Positions 27,241-35,211 of a stretch of 64,000 bases of DNA are shown piece after piece; the first letter of the stretch is position 1; each line of letters begins with the position of its first letter. The stretch spans positions 206,518-270,517 of the forward strand of contig NZ_VTEI01000002.1 in assembly GCF_008180415.1 (NCBI RefSeq), written 5' to 3'. The notes below the pieces were generated by a model. It had not been told where the DNA came from, made no database searches, and was given only the letters and a program-made list of their open reading frames with translations. This stretch comes from Rossellomorea vietnamensis. GTDB lineage: Bacteria; Bacillota; Bacilli; Bacillales; Bacillaceae_B. The position numbers and the translations under genes were made by a program.

Positions 27241-28112
27241 TACAACTCCTCCCCTCTATTGGCTTTATTGGACAGTATCATTTCCCCCAGATTGTAAAAT
27301 ATATAAAGTGGAATGAATATCGAGAGCAGAGACAACACAAATAGGATCGGCTGCATGGTCGACATTAGAAATCTGGTGATTCCAGGAATGTTGAAAAGCA
27401 ATTCGATTACAAAAAGATTGGAGAGCATGAACCAAACCGTTTTTTTGGATTGAAAAAATACACTCACGATTGAGTTTCGAAGTATGTGGGAAATCAGAAT
27501 GACCAACTCTCCAACACCAATCGACCTTGCGAGAAGAACATAGTCTTTCTGTATCTCCGTTTCAAATGACAGAATAGAAACCCTGAAAAGCTGAACAGCC
27601 GGCAGAATCGCAAGGAGTAAGATGGGCAGAAAATAGGCTTTTTCTTCATACGTTGAAGCTGTATTGAAAAGCAGGAGGCCGGTTTTTTTGTAAAAATACA
27701 CAATGGTCAATTGGACCACTAGAATGATTAAAAGATCAGGCAGTGCCTCCAGGAAATAAAGTGCTAATTTAATTCTGCTTCGAATTCGGTCATTGAAGAG
27801 CATTGATACAACTGTAAATACCAATGCAAAGATTAAAGCTAAAAAGAAAGATGAGAACAGAACAGTCAATGAATACAGAATCGGATCAAAAAGATAAGGA
27901 AATAGATCTCTTTCCTTCTGGCCTCCTATCACTGTGTATGCAAGAGATCCAGGATTTAACAGATCATTTATAATCCCTTGGACGACTTGCCAGTATTGTG
28001 GGAAATTCAATGTTTTATCATTAAGGCCGGACAGTAACGCAGGCAGCCCGCCAGCCAGGACGATGCCTGCTAACGATACTGCAAATAAAATCACTCTCTG
28101 ATATACTTTCAC
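27240..28112 (-). CDS. ABC transporter permease (OppB/DppB type)
   Basis: 290 residues with about six membrane segments; residues 30-75 form the outer loop of OppB-type permeases. The coupling helix motif DYVLLARSIGVGELVILISH lies near 190-209, without the canonical EAA glutamate. It is shorter than usual (about 305-340). Its partner lies immediately downstream. It follows an anti-sigma-like gene by 14 bp, giving a four-gene operon. Confidence 0.75.
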   Translation of the reverse strand: MKVYQRVILFAVSLAGIVLAGGLPALLSGLNDKTLNFPQYWQVVQGIINDLLNPGSLAYTVIGGQKERDLFPYLFDPILYSLTVLFSSFFLALIFALVFTVVSMLFNDRIRSRIKLALYFLEALPDLLIILVVQLTIVYFYKKTGLLLFNTASTYEEKAYFLPILLLAILPAVQLFRVSILSFETEIQKDYVLLARSIGVGELVILISHILRNSIVSVFFQSKKTVWFMLSNLFVIELLFNIPGITRFLMSTMQPILFVLSLLSIFIPLYIFYNLGEMILSNKANRGEEL

Positions 28113-28126
28113 CGTTCCTCCCCCTC

Positions 28127-28798
28127 TTATGGCACGGCACTCTTCAAGCTGCCGAACATCATTCTCTCCGTGTTGATCAATTCACGGTCAATATTTCCAT
28201 ATAACCTGAACCCGGTATGAAGTTCCTTATCTATAAAATAATGGTATACACCCGCAACCTGGCTGCTGTTATATAAATTTTCACCTTTTCGCCCGATCAG
28301 TTTCTGAACAGACTGTTTTTGTGTGTGGGGAAATAGTTCCAATAAGAGCACATAATCCTTTCTTGCTTCAGGAATACCGAAGGAAAGTGAAAAAGCGCCG
28401 CCCTTACCAATTAGAATTTCCTCTTCCCTTATAATGGTTTGCAGTCTGGCATCCACCAGGCTGGCTTCCAAAATTGTCCCATTAGGGAGCGAGCTTTCCC
28501 CTATTACAATGGCCTCATGCTTTTTCCTCTGAGTCGTCGCTTGAATAACAGGCTCGCCATTTAAGAGAGACGCTTCAGTTGATTTGTCATCAGAAAAGGG
28601 GTGGACAAGATAGCTGCCTATAACTGGAGTCAAAATTAAAAGGGTACTCAAAAGAGCGAGGTTGTATTTCAAAGATTGCGAATATTTATGAGTCCATTTC
28701 TTCCTGTTCGCCTTCCTCCAGATCATTTCAAATTCTACCGAGGAGCTTTCTTTCCTATCTACCTCGCGGAAAAGTCTTGAGAAATCCTTATCCTTCAA
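28127..28798 (-). CDS. Probable membrane anti-sigma factor
   Basis: 224 residues: a basic N-terminal cytoplasmic segment of ~45 residues, one membrane span (YNLALLSTLLILTPVIGSYL), then ~155 outer residues, the topology expected of an anti-sigma factor. It follows the ECF sigma gene directly. The TTG at 28798 has GGAGAGG 6 bases upstream; an ATG two codons earlier sits on that site. No zinc-binding HxxxCxxC motif is seen, so it is not of the ZAS type. Confidence 0.65.
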   Translation of the reverse strand: MKDKDFSRLFREVDRKESSSVEFEMIWRKANRKKWTHKYSQSLKYNLALLSTLLILTPVIGSYLVHPFSDDKSTEASLLNGEPVIQATTQRKKHEAIVIGESSLPNGTILEASLVDARLQTIIREEEILIGKGGAFSLSFGIPEARKDYVLLLELFPHTQKQSVQKLIGRKGENLYNSSQVAGVYHYFIDKELHTGFRLYGNIDRELINTERMMFGSLKSAVP

Positions 28799-29330
28799 CC
28801 GCATCCTCTCCCTTATGTGAAAATTTTTTCAAATCCAACCGCCTTAATTGTTTCAGTGCTGTATTCATCCTGGATTTTGCCGTTCCCTCGGGGATTCCAA
28901 GCACATCTGCAGACTCCCTTAAAGTGAATCCTAAATAAAAGTGCAGAATGAGAATCTCCCTGCTTTTAATAGACAATCCTTTGACTGCTTCCCATATTTC
29001 CCTTACTTCTTCATTGTGCATAAAAATGTCTTCGAGGGAATTGATCCGGTCATCTTCTATATTGTCCGTAAATATCGAGAGCCTGTCCATCCACTTTTGT
29101 TTTCTCATAATCGACCTTGTGACATTGATGGTTATAGTATATATCCAGGGCTTGATTGGCTTTGTTTCGTCATATGTATGGTACTTTGTTAAAATCCTGA
29201 TGAATGTTTCCTGTGTGATATCATCCGCCAGACTTCTTGACTTGGTCAGCAGCAGTGCAGTTCTGTAAACATAATCCCTAAACTCACTAAATAATTCCTC
29301 TGCTTGTGATTCATTCAGATATAAGATCAT
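28788..29330 (-). CDS. ECF-type RNA polymerase sigma factor
   Basis: 180 residues. Region 2 is YRTALLLTKSRSLADDITQE with TFIRILTKYHTYDETKPIKP, and region 4 is LSIKSREILILHFYLGFTLR with ESADVLGIPEGTAKSRMNTA (helix-turn-helix near 130-155). Group 4 (ECF) by size and absence of region 3. ATG at 29330 is only 2 bases from AGGAGG, unusually tight; initiation may depend on the short ORF overlapping it. Confidence 0.9.
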   Translation of the reverse strand: MILYLNESQAEELFSEFRDYVYRTALLLTKSRSLADDITQETFIRILTKYHTYDETKPIKPWIYTITINVTRSIMRKQKWMDRLSIFTDNIEDDRINSLEDIFMHNEEVREIWEAVKGLSIKSREILILHFYLGFTLRESADVLGIPEGTAKSRMNTALKQLRRLDLKKFSHKGEDAVEG

Positions 29331-29352
29331 CTCCTCCTTTCTTAGTGTTCAT
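29311..29352 (-). CDS. Short leader ORF overlapping the sigma start (13 codons)
   Basis: AAAGGAGT lies 7 bases before ATG at 29352; the frame reads MNTKKGGDDLISE and stops at 29311, overlapping the start of the sigma gene by 20 bases in a different frame. Translating it would place a terminating ribosome near the sigma start. Inference only. Confidence 0.35.
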   Translation of the reverse strand: MNTKKGGDDLISE

Positions 29353-29420
29353 ATGTAATACTCCTTTAAGGCTGAAATGGTTCGGTGCAAATAACATTTT
29401 TTTTGAAAGAATTAATAAAA

Positions 29421-29473
29421 GGCTGTTATCTCATCATTAGTATCAAATAGCAGCAAAGTTTACGAAAAGAGCC
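29421..29473. mobile_element. Deleted MITE-like element (ends only)
   Basis: 53 bp containing the left end GGCTGTTATCTCATC joined directly to the right end TAGCAGCAAAGTTTACGAAA then AGAGCC. About 120 bp of interior is missing. With one base shift the flanks TTAATAAA and CCAATAAA match at 6 of 8. It lies in the upstream region of the sigma operon. Confidence 0.7.
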
Positions 29474-29510
29474 CCAATAAAATACCCCGTAAGAGGCCCC
29501 CCGGGGTATT
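29474..29510 (-). terminator. Terminator of the LCP anti-sigma gene
   Basis: AATACCCCG (481-489) pairs with CGGGGTATT (502-510) as a perfect 9-bp stem, with TTTTATT following on the minus strand, 25 bp after the stop. Confidence 0.75.
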
Positions 29511-29534
29511 AAAGATTCGGTAATTTAACAGCAA

Positions 29535-30542
29535 TCACTCTAAATTTAATAATTTGTTTTTTATCTCTTCTGCAGAACCTTCTTTAATTTGAAGATAATA
29601 AATTTCATCTTTTAAAACGAGTTCTAACTGCTCCTGTATTGAAATGGTTCTCATTGTATTCATTTTCGTTGCGGCCAGTCCACTCAGGATTGTAGCTAAA
29701 TCGGGACTGCTATCTGTATCTCCAAGGAGGAAATCAATACTTTCCGGCTCGATATGGGAGAGCATATTGACCATCACACTTCGGGAAAGATCCAATTGAT
29801 CTTCTTCAGTCCAGTTTGTTCCATTCCCATTTGTGACAGCGGGAGTAGTCAGAAGTGCTGCCGCTTCTTCCCCATCCAGGTAATTAGTTCCTTTAGGAAG
29901 CTCAATTTGGCTGCCATCAAACGAAAATAAAGATTTTTTCTCATTCAGCTTGAAATTTGTTTCGCCTATAGTGTTCAACAAATTTGCGAAGTCATTTTCC
30001 TCCAGAGTAAAATAGTGATCGATTTTCATATCCAATGCTTTTGAAATGGATTTTTCGACAGATTCTAGACCTCCCCTATACGCATGAATATTTGTAAGCT
30101 TATCCATGTCCGGTTCACCTTCACCTGCAGGGATAACAGTTACATACATGTCGCTTGGAAGGGAGGTTAAGTTGATACTGCCATTGCTCTTGCTGTAACT
30201 GATGAGCAGAAGAAGATCCGTTCTGTTATCTTGACCTTCCAACAGAAACAACAGAGTCGTCGCATTATTTAGTTCCATTGCAGCCTCTTTATCGGCTTGG
30301 TCAGCTGCCTGGTTGCTTTCATCCCCGATCAAAGAGTAAGCCAGAACAATTGAAAGGGTTAAGAGGACAGCCGCCGCCATTAAAGGGACAGCCCGGCGGC
30401 TTAGGCTCAATAGAAATAATTTACTCTTCTGATTATGATGATTCTCTATCTTTTGGAAGACTTTTTCCCTGTCCTCATGAGTAAATTTGAGGTCGGCATT
30501 ATGAAATTTCTTTAAGGATTTTTCCAATTCTTTATCTTCCAT
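29535..30542 (-). CDS. Anti-sigma factor with LCP-like domain
   Basis: 335 residues: N-terminal cytoplasmic ~48 residues, one membrane span (PLMAAAVLLTLSIVLAYSLI), then an outer region from ~95 resembling LytR-CpsA-Psr domains: NLTSLPSDMYVTVIPAGEGE, then KLTNIHAYRGGLESVEKSIS and MKIDHYFTLEENDFANLLNT. LCP enzymes attach polymers to peptidoglycan; the arginines they use for lipid phosphates seem partly absent, so a sensing role is plausible. It overlaps the upstream sigma gene by 11 bp. Confidence 0.7.
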   Translation of the reverse strand: MEDKELEKSLKKFHNADLKFTHEDREKVFQKIENHHNQKSKLFLLSLSRRAVPLMAAAVLLTLSIVLAYSLIGDESNQAADQADKEAAMELNNATTLLFLLEGQDNRTDLLLLISYSKSNGSINLTSLPSDMYVTVIPAGEGEPDMDKLTNIHAYRGGLESVEKSISKALDMKIDHYFTLEENDFANLLNTIGETNFKLNEKKSLFSFDGSQIELPKGTNYLDGEEAAALLTTPAVTNGNGTNWTEEDQLDLSRSVMVNMLSHIEPESIDFLLGDTDSSPDLATILSGLAATKMNTMRTISIQEQLELVLKDEIYYLQIKEGSAEEIKNKLLNLE

Positions 30543-31059
30543 ATAATTCAGCCTCCTCCAACTTAATCTTCAACCTTTGCTTCGCTCTCCTTAACCGGGT
30601 TTTAACTGTGTTCACCCCAAGGTCTGTCACCTCTGCGACTTCTTCAATATTAAGTGAGTCATAATAATACAGATAGAGCACTTCCCTGTATTTTTTAGGT
30701 AGAGAGAACACAATATTTTTTATCTCCTGATTCTTTGCTTCCTTAAAAACAGATGATTCAGCAGAAGGAAGCATAGACTTTGTATTTTCCTGTATGTAAT
30801 CCATTACCCTGACCTTTTTATGGTTCCAGCTTTTCAAATGGTCTTTGCACTCATTAATCGTGATCCGGTACAACCATGTCTTCATTTTGGAGTCTCCCCT
30901 GAATGAGTCCAGCTTTTGATAGCACTTCACAAAAGCATTCTGTGTGATATCCTTGGCAGTATCAACATCTTTCACATAGGAATACGCCAGCCGGACTAAC
31001 TCGTCTCCATACTCTTTCATGATCTGTTCCAGTAACGAATCACGTTTGCTTTTCTCCAT
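30532..31059 (-). CDS. ECF-type RNA polymerase sigma factor
   Basis: 175 residues. Region 2 is VRLAYSYVKDVDTAKDITQN, AFVKCYQKLDSFRGDSKMKT, WLYRITINECKDHLKSW; region 4 is FSLPKKYREVLYLYYYDSLN, then EEVAEVTDLGVNTVKTRLRR. I start it at ATG 31059, which has GGGAG upstream; the frame continues to 31134 but that would start inside the candidate promoter. Overlaps its LCP-type anti-sigma gene. Confidence 0.9.
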   Translation of the reverse strand: MEKSKRDSLLEQIMKEYGDELVRLAYSYVKDVDTAKDITQNAFVKCYQKLDSFRGDSKMKTWLYRITINECKDHLKSWNHKKVRVMDYIQENTKSMLPSAESSVFKEAKNQEIKNIVFSLPKKYREVLYLYYYDSLNIEEVAEVTDLGVNTVKTRLRRAKQRLKIKLEEAELYGR

Positions 31060-31105
31060 GCTGCAGCTCCCTTTTCCCCTCACCTGTCTATGAATTTTAT
31101 AATTT

Positions 31106-31133
31106 GACGATTTACTCCGCACAAAAAGTTTCA
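31106..31133 (-). promoter_or_regulatory. Candidate ECF promoter of the sigma operon
   Basis: Minus-strand TGAAAC, 18 bases, CGTC, about 47 bp upstream of the sigma start codon. B. subtilis ECF promoters carry TGAAAC-type -35 and CGTC/CGTA -10 elements, usually 16-17 bases apart, so the spacer is one base too long. Position suggests autoregulation. Confidence 0.4.
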
Positions 31134-31149
31134 TTTTGGGTGAATTATT

Positions 31150-31344
31150 TTACTTTTGTTCTTTTATCTTCTTTTTCCGTTCCACTTCAACACATAGGCA
31201 GCCCACTGCCGCCAGCCCTATGAAACTGAAAAAAAATGCTACAAGTCCGGAGGTTCTTAAGGTGAAATAATACAATCCTGATAACGTACTCAAGGAAGTC
31301 ACTGCCAAAAACAGCCAATGTCCATATCGTCTCAAAAACCTCAT
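31150..31344 (-). CDS. Small two-span membrane protein
   Basis: 64 residues, basic N-terminus (MRFLRRYGHW), two membrane segments (about 10-27 and 33-51), basic tail KKKIKEQK. It precedes the sigma gene by 90 bp. No family recognised. Confidence 0.55.
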   Translation of the reverse strand: MRFLRRYGHWLFLAVTSLSTLSGLYYFTLRTSGLVAFFFSFIGLAAVGCLCVEVERKKKIKEQK

Positions 31345-31537
31345 CCTTCAACCTCTATGACAAGTCAAAATACTCTTTTATAACCTTTTCTCCAATTATT
31401 CCAAAAACTGTTAGTGATTACAATAGAAAAAAAGCGCTAACGTCCCTTGGACAAGCAACGGCTGCCTTTTCTTTTCTTCTTCAAGGCTTATATGACACCG
31501 AGGGGCTGAGACAGAAACGCTGCTTCCATTATATAAA

Positions 31538-31711
31538 GGCTGTTTTTGCCTATATTGATGCTATTAAATATCCCATCAATCCTAAGGCTTTTCACTCTGA
31601 ACGAAGCGAGAATCTCTTTTCTCTCTTGCTTAACAGGATTTCCCCCGATTCCTTAAGGGAGCTGTCTATCGAAATTAAGATCAAATAGCCACAAAGGTTA
31701 CGAACAGAACC
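31538..31711. mobile_element. MITE-like element, degenerate copy
   Basis: 174 bp; left GGCTGTTTTTGCCTATATTG, right read outward GGTTCTGTTCGTAACCTTTG. Flanks TATATAAA and TAAAAAAA agree at 6 of 8. The interior is more diverged than in other copies. It accounts for most of the 31345-31757 gap. Confidence 0.65.
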
Positions 31712-31712
31712 T

Positions 31713-31750
31713 AAAAAAAAGTAAGAGCTGTGCTTATGCCCAGCTCTTAC
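31713..31750 (-). terminator. Terminator of the RsbR-like gene
   Basis: GTAAGAGCTG (721-730) pairs with CAGCTCTTAC (741-750) and is followed by eight T residues on the minus strand, 7 bp after the stop. Confidence 0.9.
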
Positions 31751-31757
31751 TTTAGTG

Positions 31758-32609
31758 CTACACCTCCGTGGTTACAACCAAATGTTCACTTAGTGTTTGT
31801 TGTAAAGTCCCTTTGGTTTCTACATTGGATTCAAATTGAACCCCTGCATTTATCATTTTTCTTACAAGTTCTACCCGCAATCCTGTAATTACTGGCCTGC
31901 AGCCCAGCATCTTGATTCCATTCAAAATCTTTTCAAACTGAACAATCACATCCAGTTCCATCTCGGCAATTCCGGATAGATCAATGATGAGCGTTTGAAT
32001 ACCCATAGAACTGATCCCTTTCAAAACCTTTTCTTCAAGGGTTTTGACCCGGTGGGAATCAATCATGCCAATTAAAGGAAGTACAGCGATTGCCGAATTA
32101 ATCGGTATGATAGGCACCGATAGATTTTCTACAAGCTTACGTTGTGACAACAACTGTTCATCTTTATAGTCTGAATAGCTGATAAAGAAAGTATTGAGGA
32201 ACTGATCGACTCTGTCATTTATTTGTCTTTCTAAATCAAAGAACTCTTCGCTGGAAAACTCTATATCCGTATTTAACTTTTCGTATTGATAAAGAAAGTA
32301 CCACAGCGTCCTTCTGATGGCATGGACCCATTCCAGTTTGAAGGACAATGTCAAAGAATGCTGCGCCCATGCCGCGCCTTCGAATTCCGCAAACTCTATA
32401 AGCTCGTTCTCCCTGTTCTCAGCAATGAACAAAGCCAGATTTTCTGCGTTCTTAAGCAGGTCAATGTTTCCCTTTTCAAGGATATCCTGAATCTTATTTC
32501 TTACGTTCATTGCTTCTGAAAGCAGCTTCTCTTTGAAGTTTCCCCTGTTCGCTGATATAAACTCTGAAATTTCCTCTTTATGGATGAATTCTGTACTCAC
32601 AAAGAACAC
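31758..32609 (-). CDS. RsbR-like STAS protein (stressosome type)
   Basis: 283 residues. An N-terminal helical non-heme-globin-like sensor (1-155) is followed by the STAS domain: SVPIIPINSAIAVLPLIGMI (164-183), IDSHRVKTLEEKV, LIIDLSGIAEMELDVIVQFE and a C-terminal helix. In RsbRA two threonines, in AIDTER and VVDTMV, are phosphorylated by RsbT; here the first is S185 and the second position is L219. Cytosolic, likely part of the SigB-activating stressosome. Confidence 0.8.
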   Translation of the reverse strand: MFFVSTEFIHKEEISEFISANRGNFKEKLLSEAMNVRNKIQDILEKGNIDLLKNAENLALFIAENRENELIEFAEFEGAAWAQHSLTLSFKLEWVHAIRRTLWYFLYQYEKLNTDIEFSSEEFFDLERQINDRVDQFLNTFFISYSDYKDEQLLSQRKLVENLSVPIIPINSAIAVLPLIGMIDSHRVKTLEEKVLKGISSMGIQTLIIDLSGIAEMELDVIVQFEKILNGIKMLGCRPVITGLRVELVRKMINAGVQFESNVETKGTLQQTLSEHLVVTTEV

Positions 32610-32718
32610 GCTCCTTTAGTTTTTCCAGATATAATTTTATTCTTTGTATAAGATAAAAATCCTTCCAGAAATTTTAGGAGAGGGCTATTCTTTTAAGAAT
32701 ATCGCCTGAGAAGTGAAT

Positions 32719-33387
32719 CTAATTCAAAAAATCTTCCAGCATTCTATTATAAATATCGGGCTGATCCATGTTTGCCGTATGACCAGCATTGGAAATCACC
32801 TCGCCCAGCACAGCCTGGTTTGTTTCTTTGAAGTAAGAAACTGCATCTGCTTCATGTCTTTCGCTGCTTCCATTCAGTATCAAGACAGGTACTGAGAGAC
32901 TTTGTATATTCTCCTTTGAAATAGAAGGGGAGTGGTACGTCATCGAATGAAGTACAGAATGCAGCGTCTGTTTCCATTTCGCTCCATGCAGTTTGCTGAA
33001 ATATTGAACTGCATTGGGATCATTTTCTTCTATGTTATAGAAATATTCATACTGTGTTTCCATGAGTGGTTTCATATCTTGGGGAATAAAAGGTGAATAT
33101 CCTGTCAGTACAATTCCCTTAACTTGCTCGGGAGTCTTTAATGCAGTATGGATGGCCAGAGATGCTCCGAGAGACAAACCAACTAAATAACCAGGCCCCT
33201 TTTCCTTAATCAGCGAGATGATAAAGCTTAATGCTTCTTCAAAGTATGATTCAGCAGCTTCTATGTCGTTTCCTCCATGCCCTGGCAAATCAACCGGAAT
33301 CACTTCATATTTCTCTTCAAAACGGGAGATTTGAACCCTAAAGTGTGTTTGTGCGGTACCCATAAATCCATGTAGCAAATAACTCAT
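32719..33387 (-). CDS. Alpha/beta hydrolase (MenH-like)
   Basis: 222 residues. MSYLLHGFMG holds the oxyanion HG, VIPVDLPGHG is the strand-4 motif, GLSLGA the nucleophile elbow (S72), and SNAGHTANMD the catalytic histidine. The group includes MenH (SHCHC synthase) and esterases; no men genes are nearby, so the exact reaction is open. Confidence 0.8.
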   Translation of the reverse strand: MSYLLHGFMGTAQTHFRVQISRFEEKYEVIPVDLPGHGGNDIEAAESYFEEALSFIISLIKEKGPGYLVGLSLGASLAIHTALKTPEQVKGIVLTGYSPFIPQDMKPLMETQYEYFYNIEENDPNAVQYFSKLHGAKWKQTLHSVLHSMTYHSPSISKENIQSLSVPVLILNGSSERHEADAVSYFKETNQAVLGEVISNAGHTANMDQPDIYNRMLEDFLN

Positions 33388-33470
33388 TCCAACTGCTTCT
33401 CCCCCTGGAAATATTATTGAATTTTCCTAACACTTAATAAATAACGGCTTGTTTTACAGGCCCTTTGCCC

Positions 33471-34016
33471 TTATATGTACTTTTCCATTCGGATGTCGTT
33501 CCACATTCTGCCCTGCCAATATGTGAAATTTTCTATTTGGCCGATTTCCTGGTAACCGAGTTTTTGATAAAGCTTTTTTGCATGAGCGTTGTATTCGAAC
33601 ACACCCAGCTCTATACGTGAATGGCCATTCTTTTTAATTTCGTTTTCTAAAAATCGCATTGCCTTATTGCCTATGCCTTTACCCCTGCCATCAGGATGCC
33701 CAATGGTAATCCCAATCCAGGCTGTGCCGGGTTCTTTTTTAAAGAGATGAGAGGGATCAACCATGTAGTTCATATCCCCTATCAGCTGTTTATCCAGATA
33801 TATTAAATATGTACAGTGCTGCTCCACACGCTTTTTCAATCCTTCCACGGTAACAGTCTGCGTGCTCTCGAGGGCAGACTTGCTTTGACTGGGACGAATC
33901 AATGGAACCAATTCAGGATCATTTTCCCAGTTGTTAATAGCTTCAGCTATTTCAATGGTTGGCTCGTTTAACTTTTCAAAGTGAATTCTCATTCTGTTTC
34001 TGTTCTCCTTCGTCAT
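33471..34016 (-). CDS. GNAT-family acetyltransferase
   Basis: 181 residues. WIGITIGHPDGRGKGIGNKA near 103-122 carries the acetyl-CoA loop R-G-K-G-I-G, and VFEYNAHAKKLYQKLGYQEI follows. The start could also be ATG at 33992. It overlaps the decayed GrpB-like gene by 41 bp. Confidence 0.85.
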   Translation of the reverse strand: MTKENRNRMRIHFEKLNEPTIEIAEAINNWENDPELVPLIRPSQSKSALESTQTVTVEGLKKRVEQHCTYLIYLDKQLIGDMNYMVDPSHLFKKEPGTAWIGITIGHPDGRGKGIGNKAMRFLENEIKKNGHSRIELGVFEYNAHAKKLYQKLGYQEIGQIENFTYWQGRMWNDIRMEKYI

Positions 34017-34538
34017 TTGCTCTCTTCACTATACCTTGAACAAACTGATATTTTCCTTCTGTATATGCGGATTCATCAGCCGGGTATTGAGAGGCAAGTT
34101 TGTTCTTCAATTCCTCATATTCTTTAGCAGCTAAAGGGTGGCTGTTCAAATAATCCCTGAAGGTGAGATGCTCGTTCCACCACTTGCCTTTAAATTCTAC
34201 AACATGGAGGATATGTGTTTTGGTTAAGGTCTCTAAATCTGAAAACTTAGCAAAGACTTGTTTTCCTTGAAGTTTGACACCCGGCAGATGATAATACCCC
34301 TCTGCTTTCATGAGGGACTTGTCGAATTTGCTGATATCTTCTATTCTATTTACGCCAACCAAAATATCGATAATTGGTTTGGCTTCATCCCATCAATTGA
34401 AGTGCTGCCAAAATGCTCTATATCTTCTATTGACTCACCGATAATATTTGTTAACAATTGTTTTTCCTTCTGAAAAAGTCTATTCCAATTAAATGAATGG
34501 TCTGTTAAGATCACTTGCCCTTTCTTAACGCCTAACAG
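33976..34538 (-). pseudogene. Frameshifted GrpB-family (UPF0157) gene
   Basis: A GrpB-like protein is split by one missing base near 34377-34383. The first part, from AAAGGAGG and a CTG at 34538, reads LGVKKGQVILTDHSFNWNRL, then HFGSTSIDGMKPK, where GSTS is the family motif; the second continues PIIDILVGVNRIEDISKFDK to the stop at 33976. The start codon position holds CTG, so both initiation and frame are damaged. The nucleotidyltransferase-like family is of unknown role. Confidence 0.75.
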
Positions 34539-34582
34539 GATAAGCGCCTCCTTTAGGATGGATTCTTGAGTTCTTTCTTAAA

Positions 34583-34797
34583 AGCTGTTTTCGCAAAGAT
34601 TGTGGCTATTGAAGTTAATGGATTTCCACTCCCCTTCCTTTAAAAGGAGGGAGGTAAGATAGTAATCAAAGCAACAATTTCTTAGCAAAGAGCCTTTCAT
34701 AACGATTGATGCTGCTGAGAGATTCAGACGTTTCACCGGATACTAAGCCTAAGCCGTCAGATTAATGGAGAAAGCAGCAGATTTTACGGAAAGAGCC
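34583..34797. mobile_element. MITE-like element, diverged or nested copy
   Basis: 215 bp; left AGCTGTTTTCGCAAAGATTG, right read outward GGCTCTTTCCGTAAAATCTG. An inner AACAATTTCTTAGCAAAGAG near 34677 resembles another right end, and TGGATTTCCACTCCCCTTCC near 34619 matches the second, GC-rich module. Flanks TTCTTAAA and TTAGTAAA match at 6 of 8. Confidence 0.65.
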
Positions 34798-34809
34798 TTA
34801 GTAAAAGAA

Positions 34810-35196
34810 TTAGTCCGGTGCCACGATTTCCACCTTGATTCGATCAGGATCTTCAAAGAAAACAGCGTAGTATCCTTTTCCTCCAGCAAATGGATGTCTG
34901 TCTGAATAAAGAATATTCACGCCCTTTTCTCTTAACTTCTCGGTTAGCTGGTCTACATGGTTTCGTGAGCGGGCATGGAAAGCCAAATGATTGAGGCCTA
35001 CCCTGCAGCGGTGGTAAGCTACATCAAGGAAGCGTTCCTCCGCTTGAACAAATACAATGTAAGTATCATTCATGATCCAGCTGCGGCCGCTGTCCCACTT
35101 TTGAAAGGTCTCATAGCCAAGCTCTTTCAATAACCAGCCCCAAAAATCAACCGTTTCTCTTAAATCTGAAACATATAACTCGATATGATGCAGCAT
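34810..35196 (-). CDS. VOC-family (glyoxalase-like) protein
   Basis: 128 residues with the paired beta-alpha-beta3 fold: HHIELYVSDLRETVDFWGWL at the start (ligand H4) and NHLAFHARSRNHVDQLTEKL in the second half, ending with FFEDPDRIKVEIVAP (glutamate ligand). A divalent-metal enzyme or binding protein; substrate unknown. Adjacent to a 2H phosphoesterase gene, 15 bp apart, so probably co-transcribed. Confidence 0.85.
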   Translation of the reverse strand: MLHHIELYVSDLRETVDFWGWLLKELGYETFQKWDSGRSWIMNDTYIVFVQAEERFLDVAYHRCRVGLNHLAFHARSRNHVDQLTEKLREKGVNILYSDRHPFAGGKGYYAVFFEDPDRIKVEIVAPD

Positions 35197-35211
35197 TATC
35201 TTGCTCCTTTC

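Noticed and set aside
29345..29420. SigA or ECF promoter for the first sigma operon
   Set aside because: GAACC near 29375 resembles a -35 core but no CGTC/CGTA or TATAAT partner stands at a usable distance.
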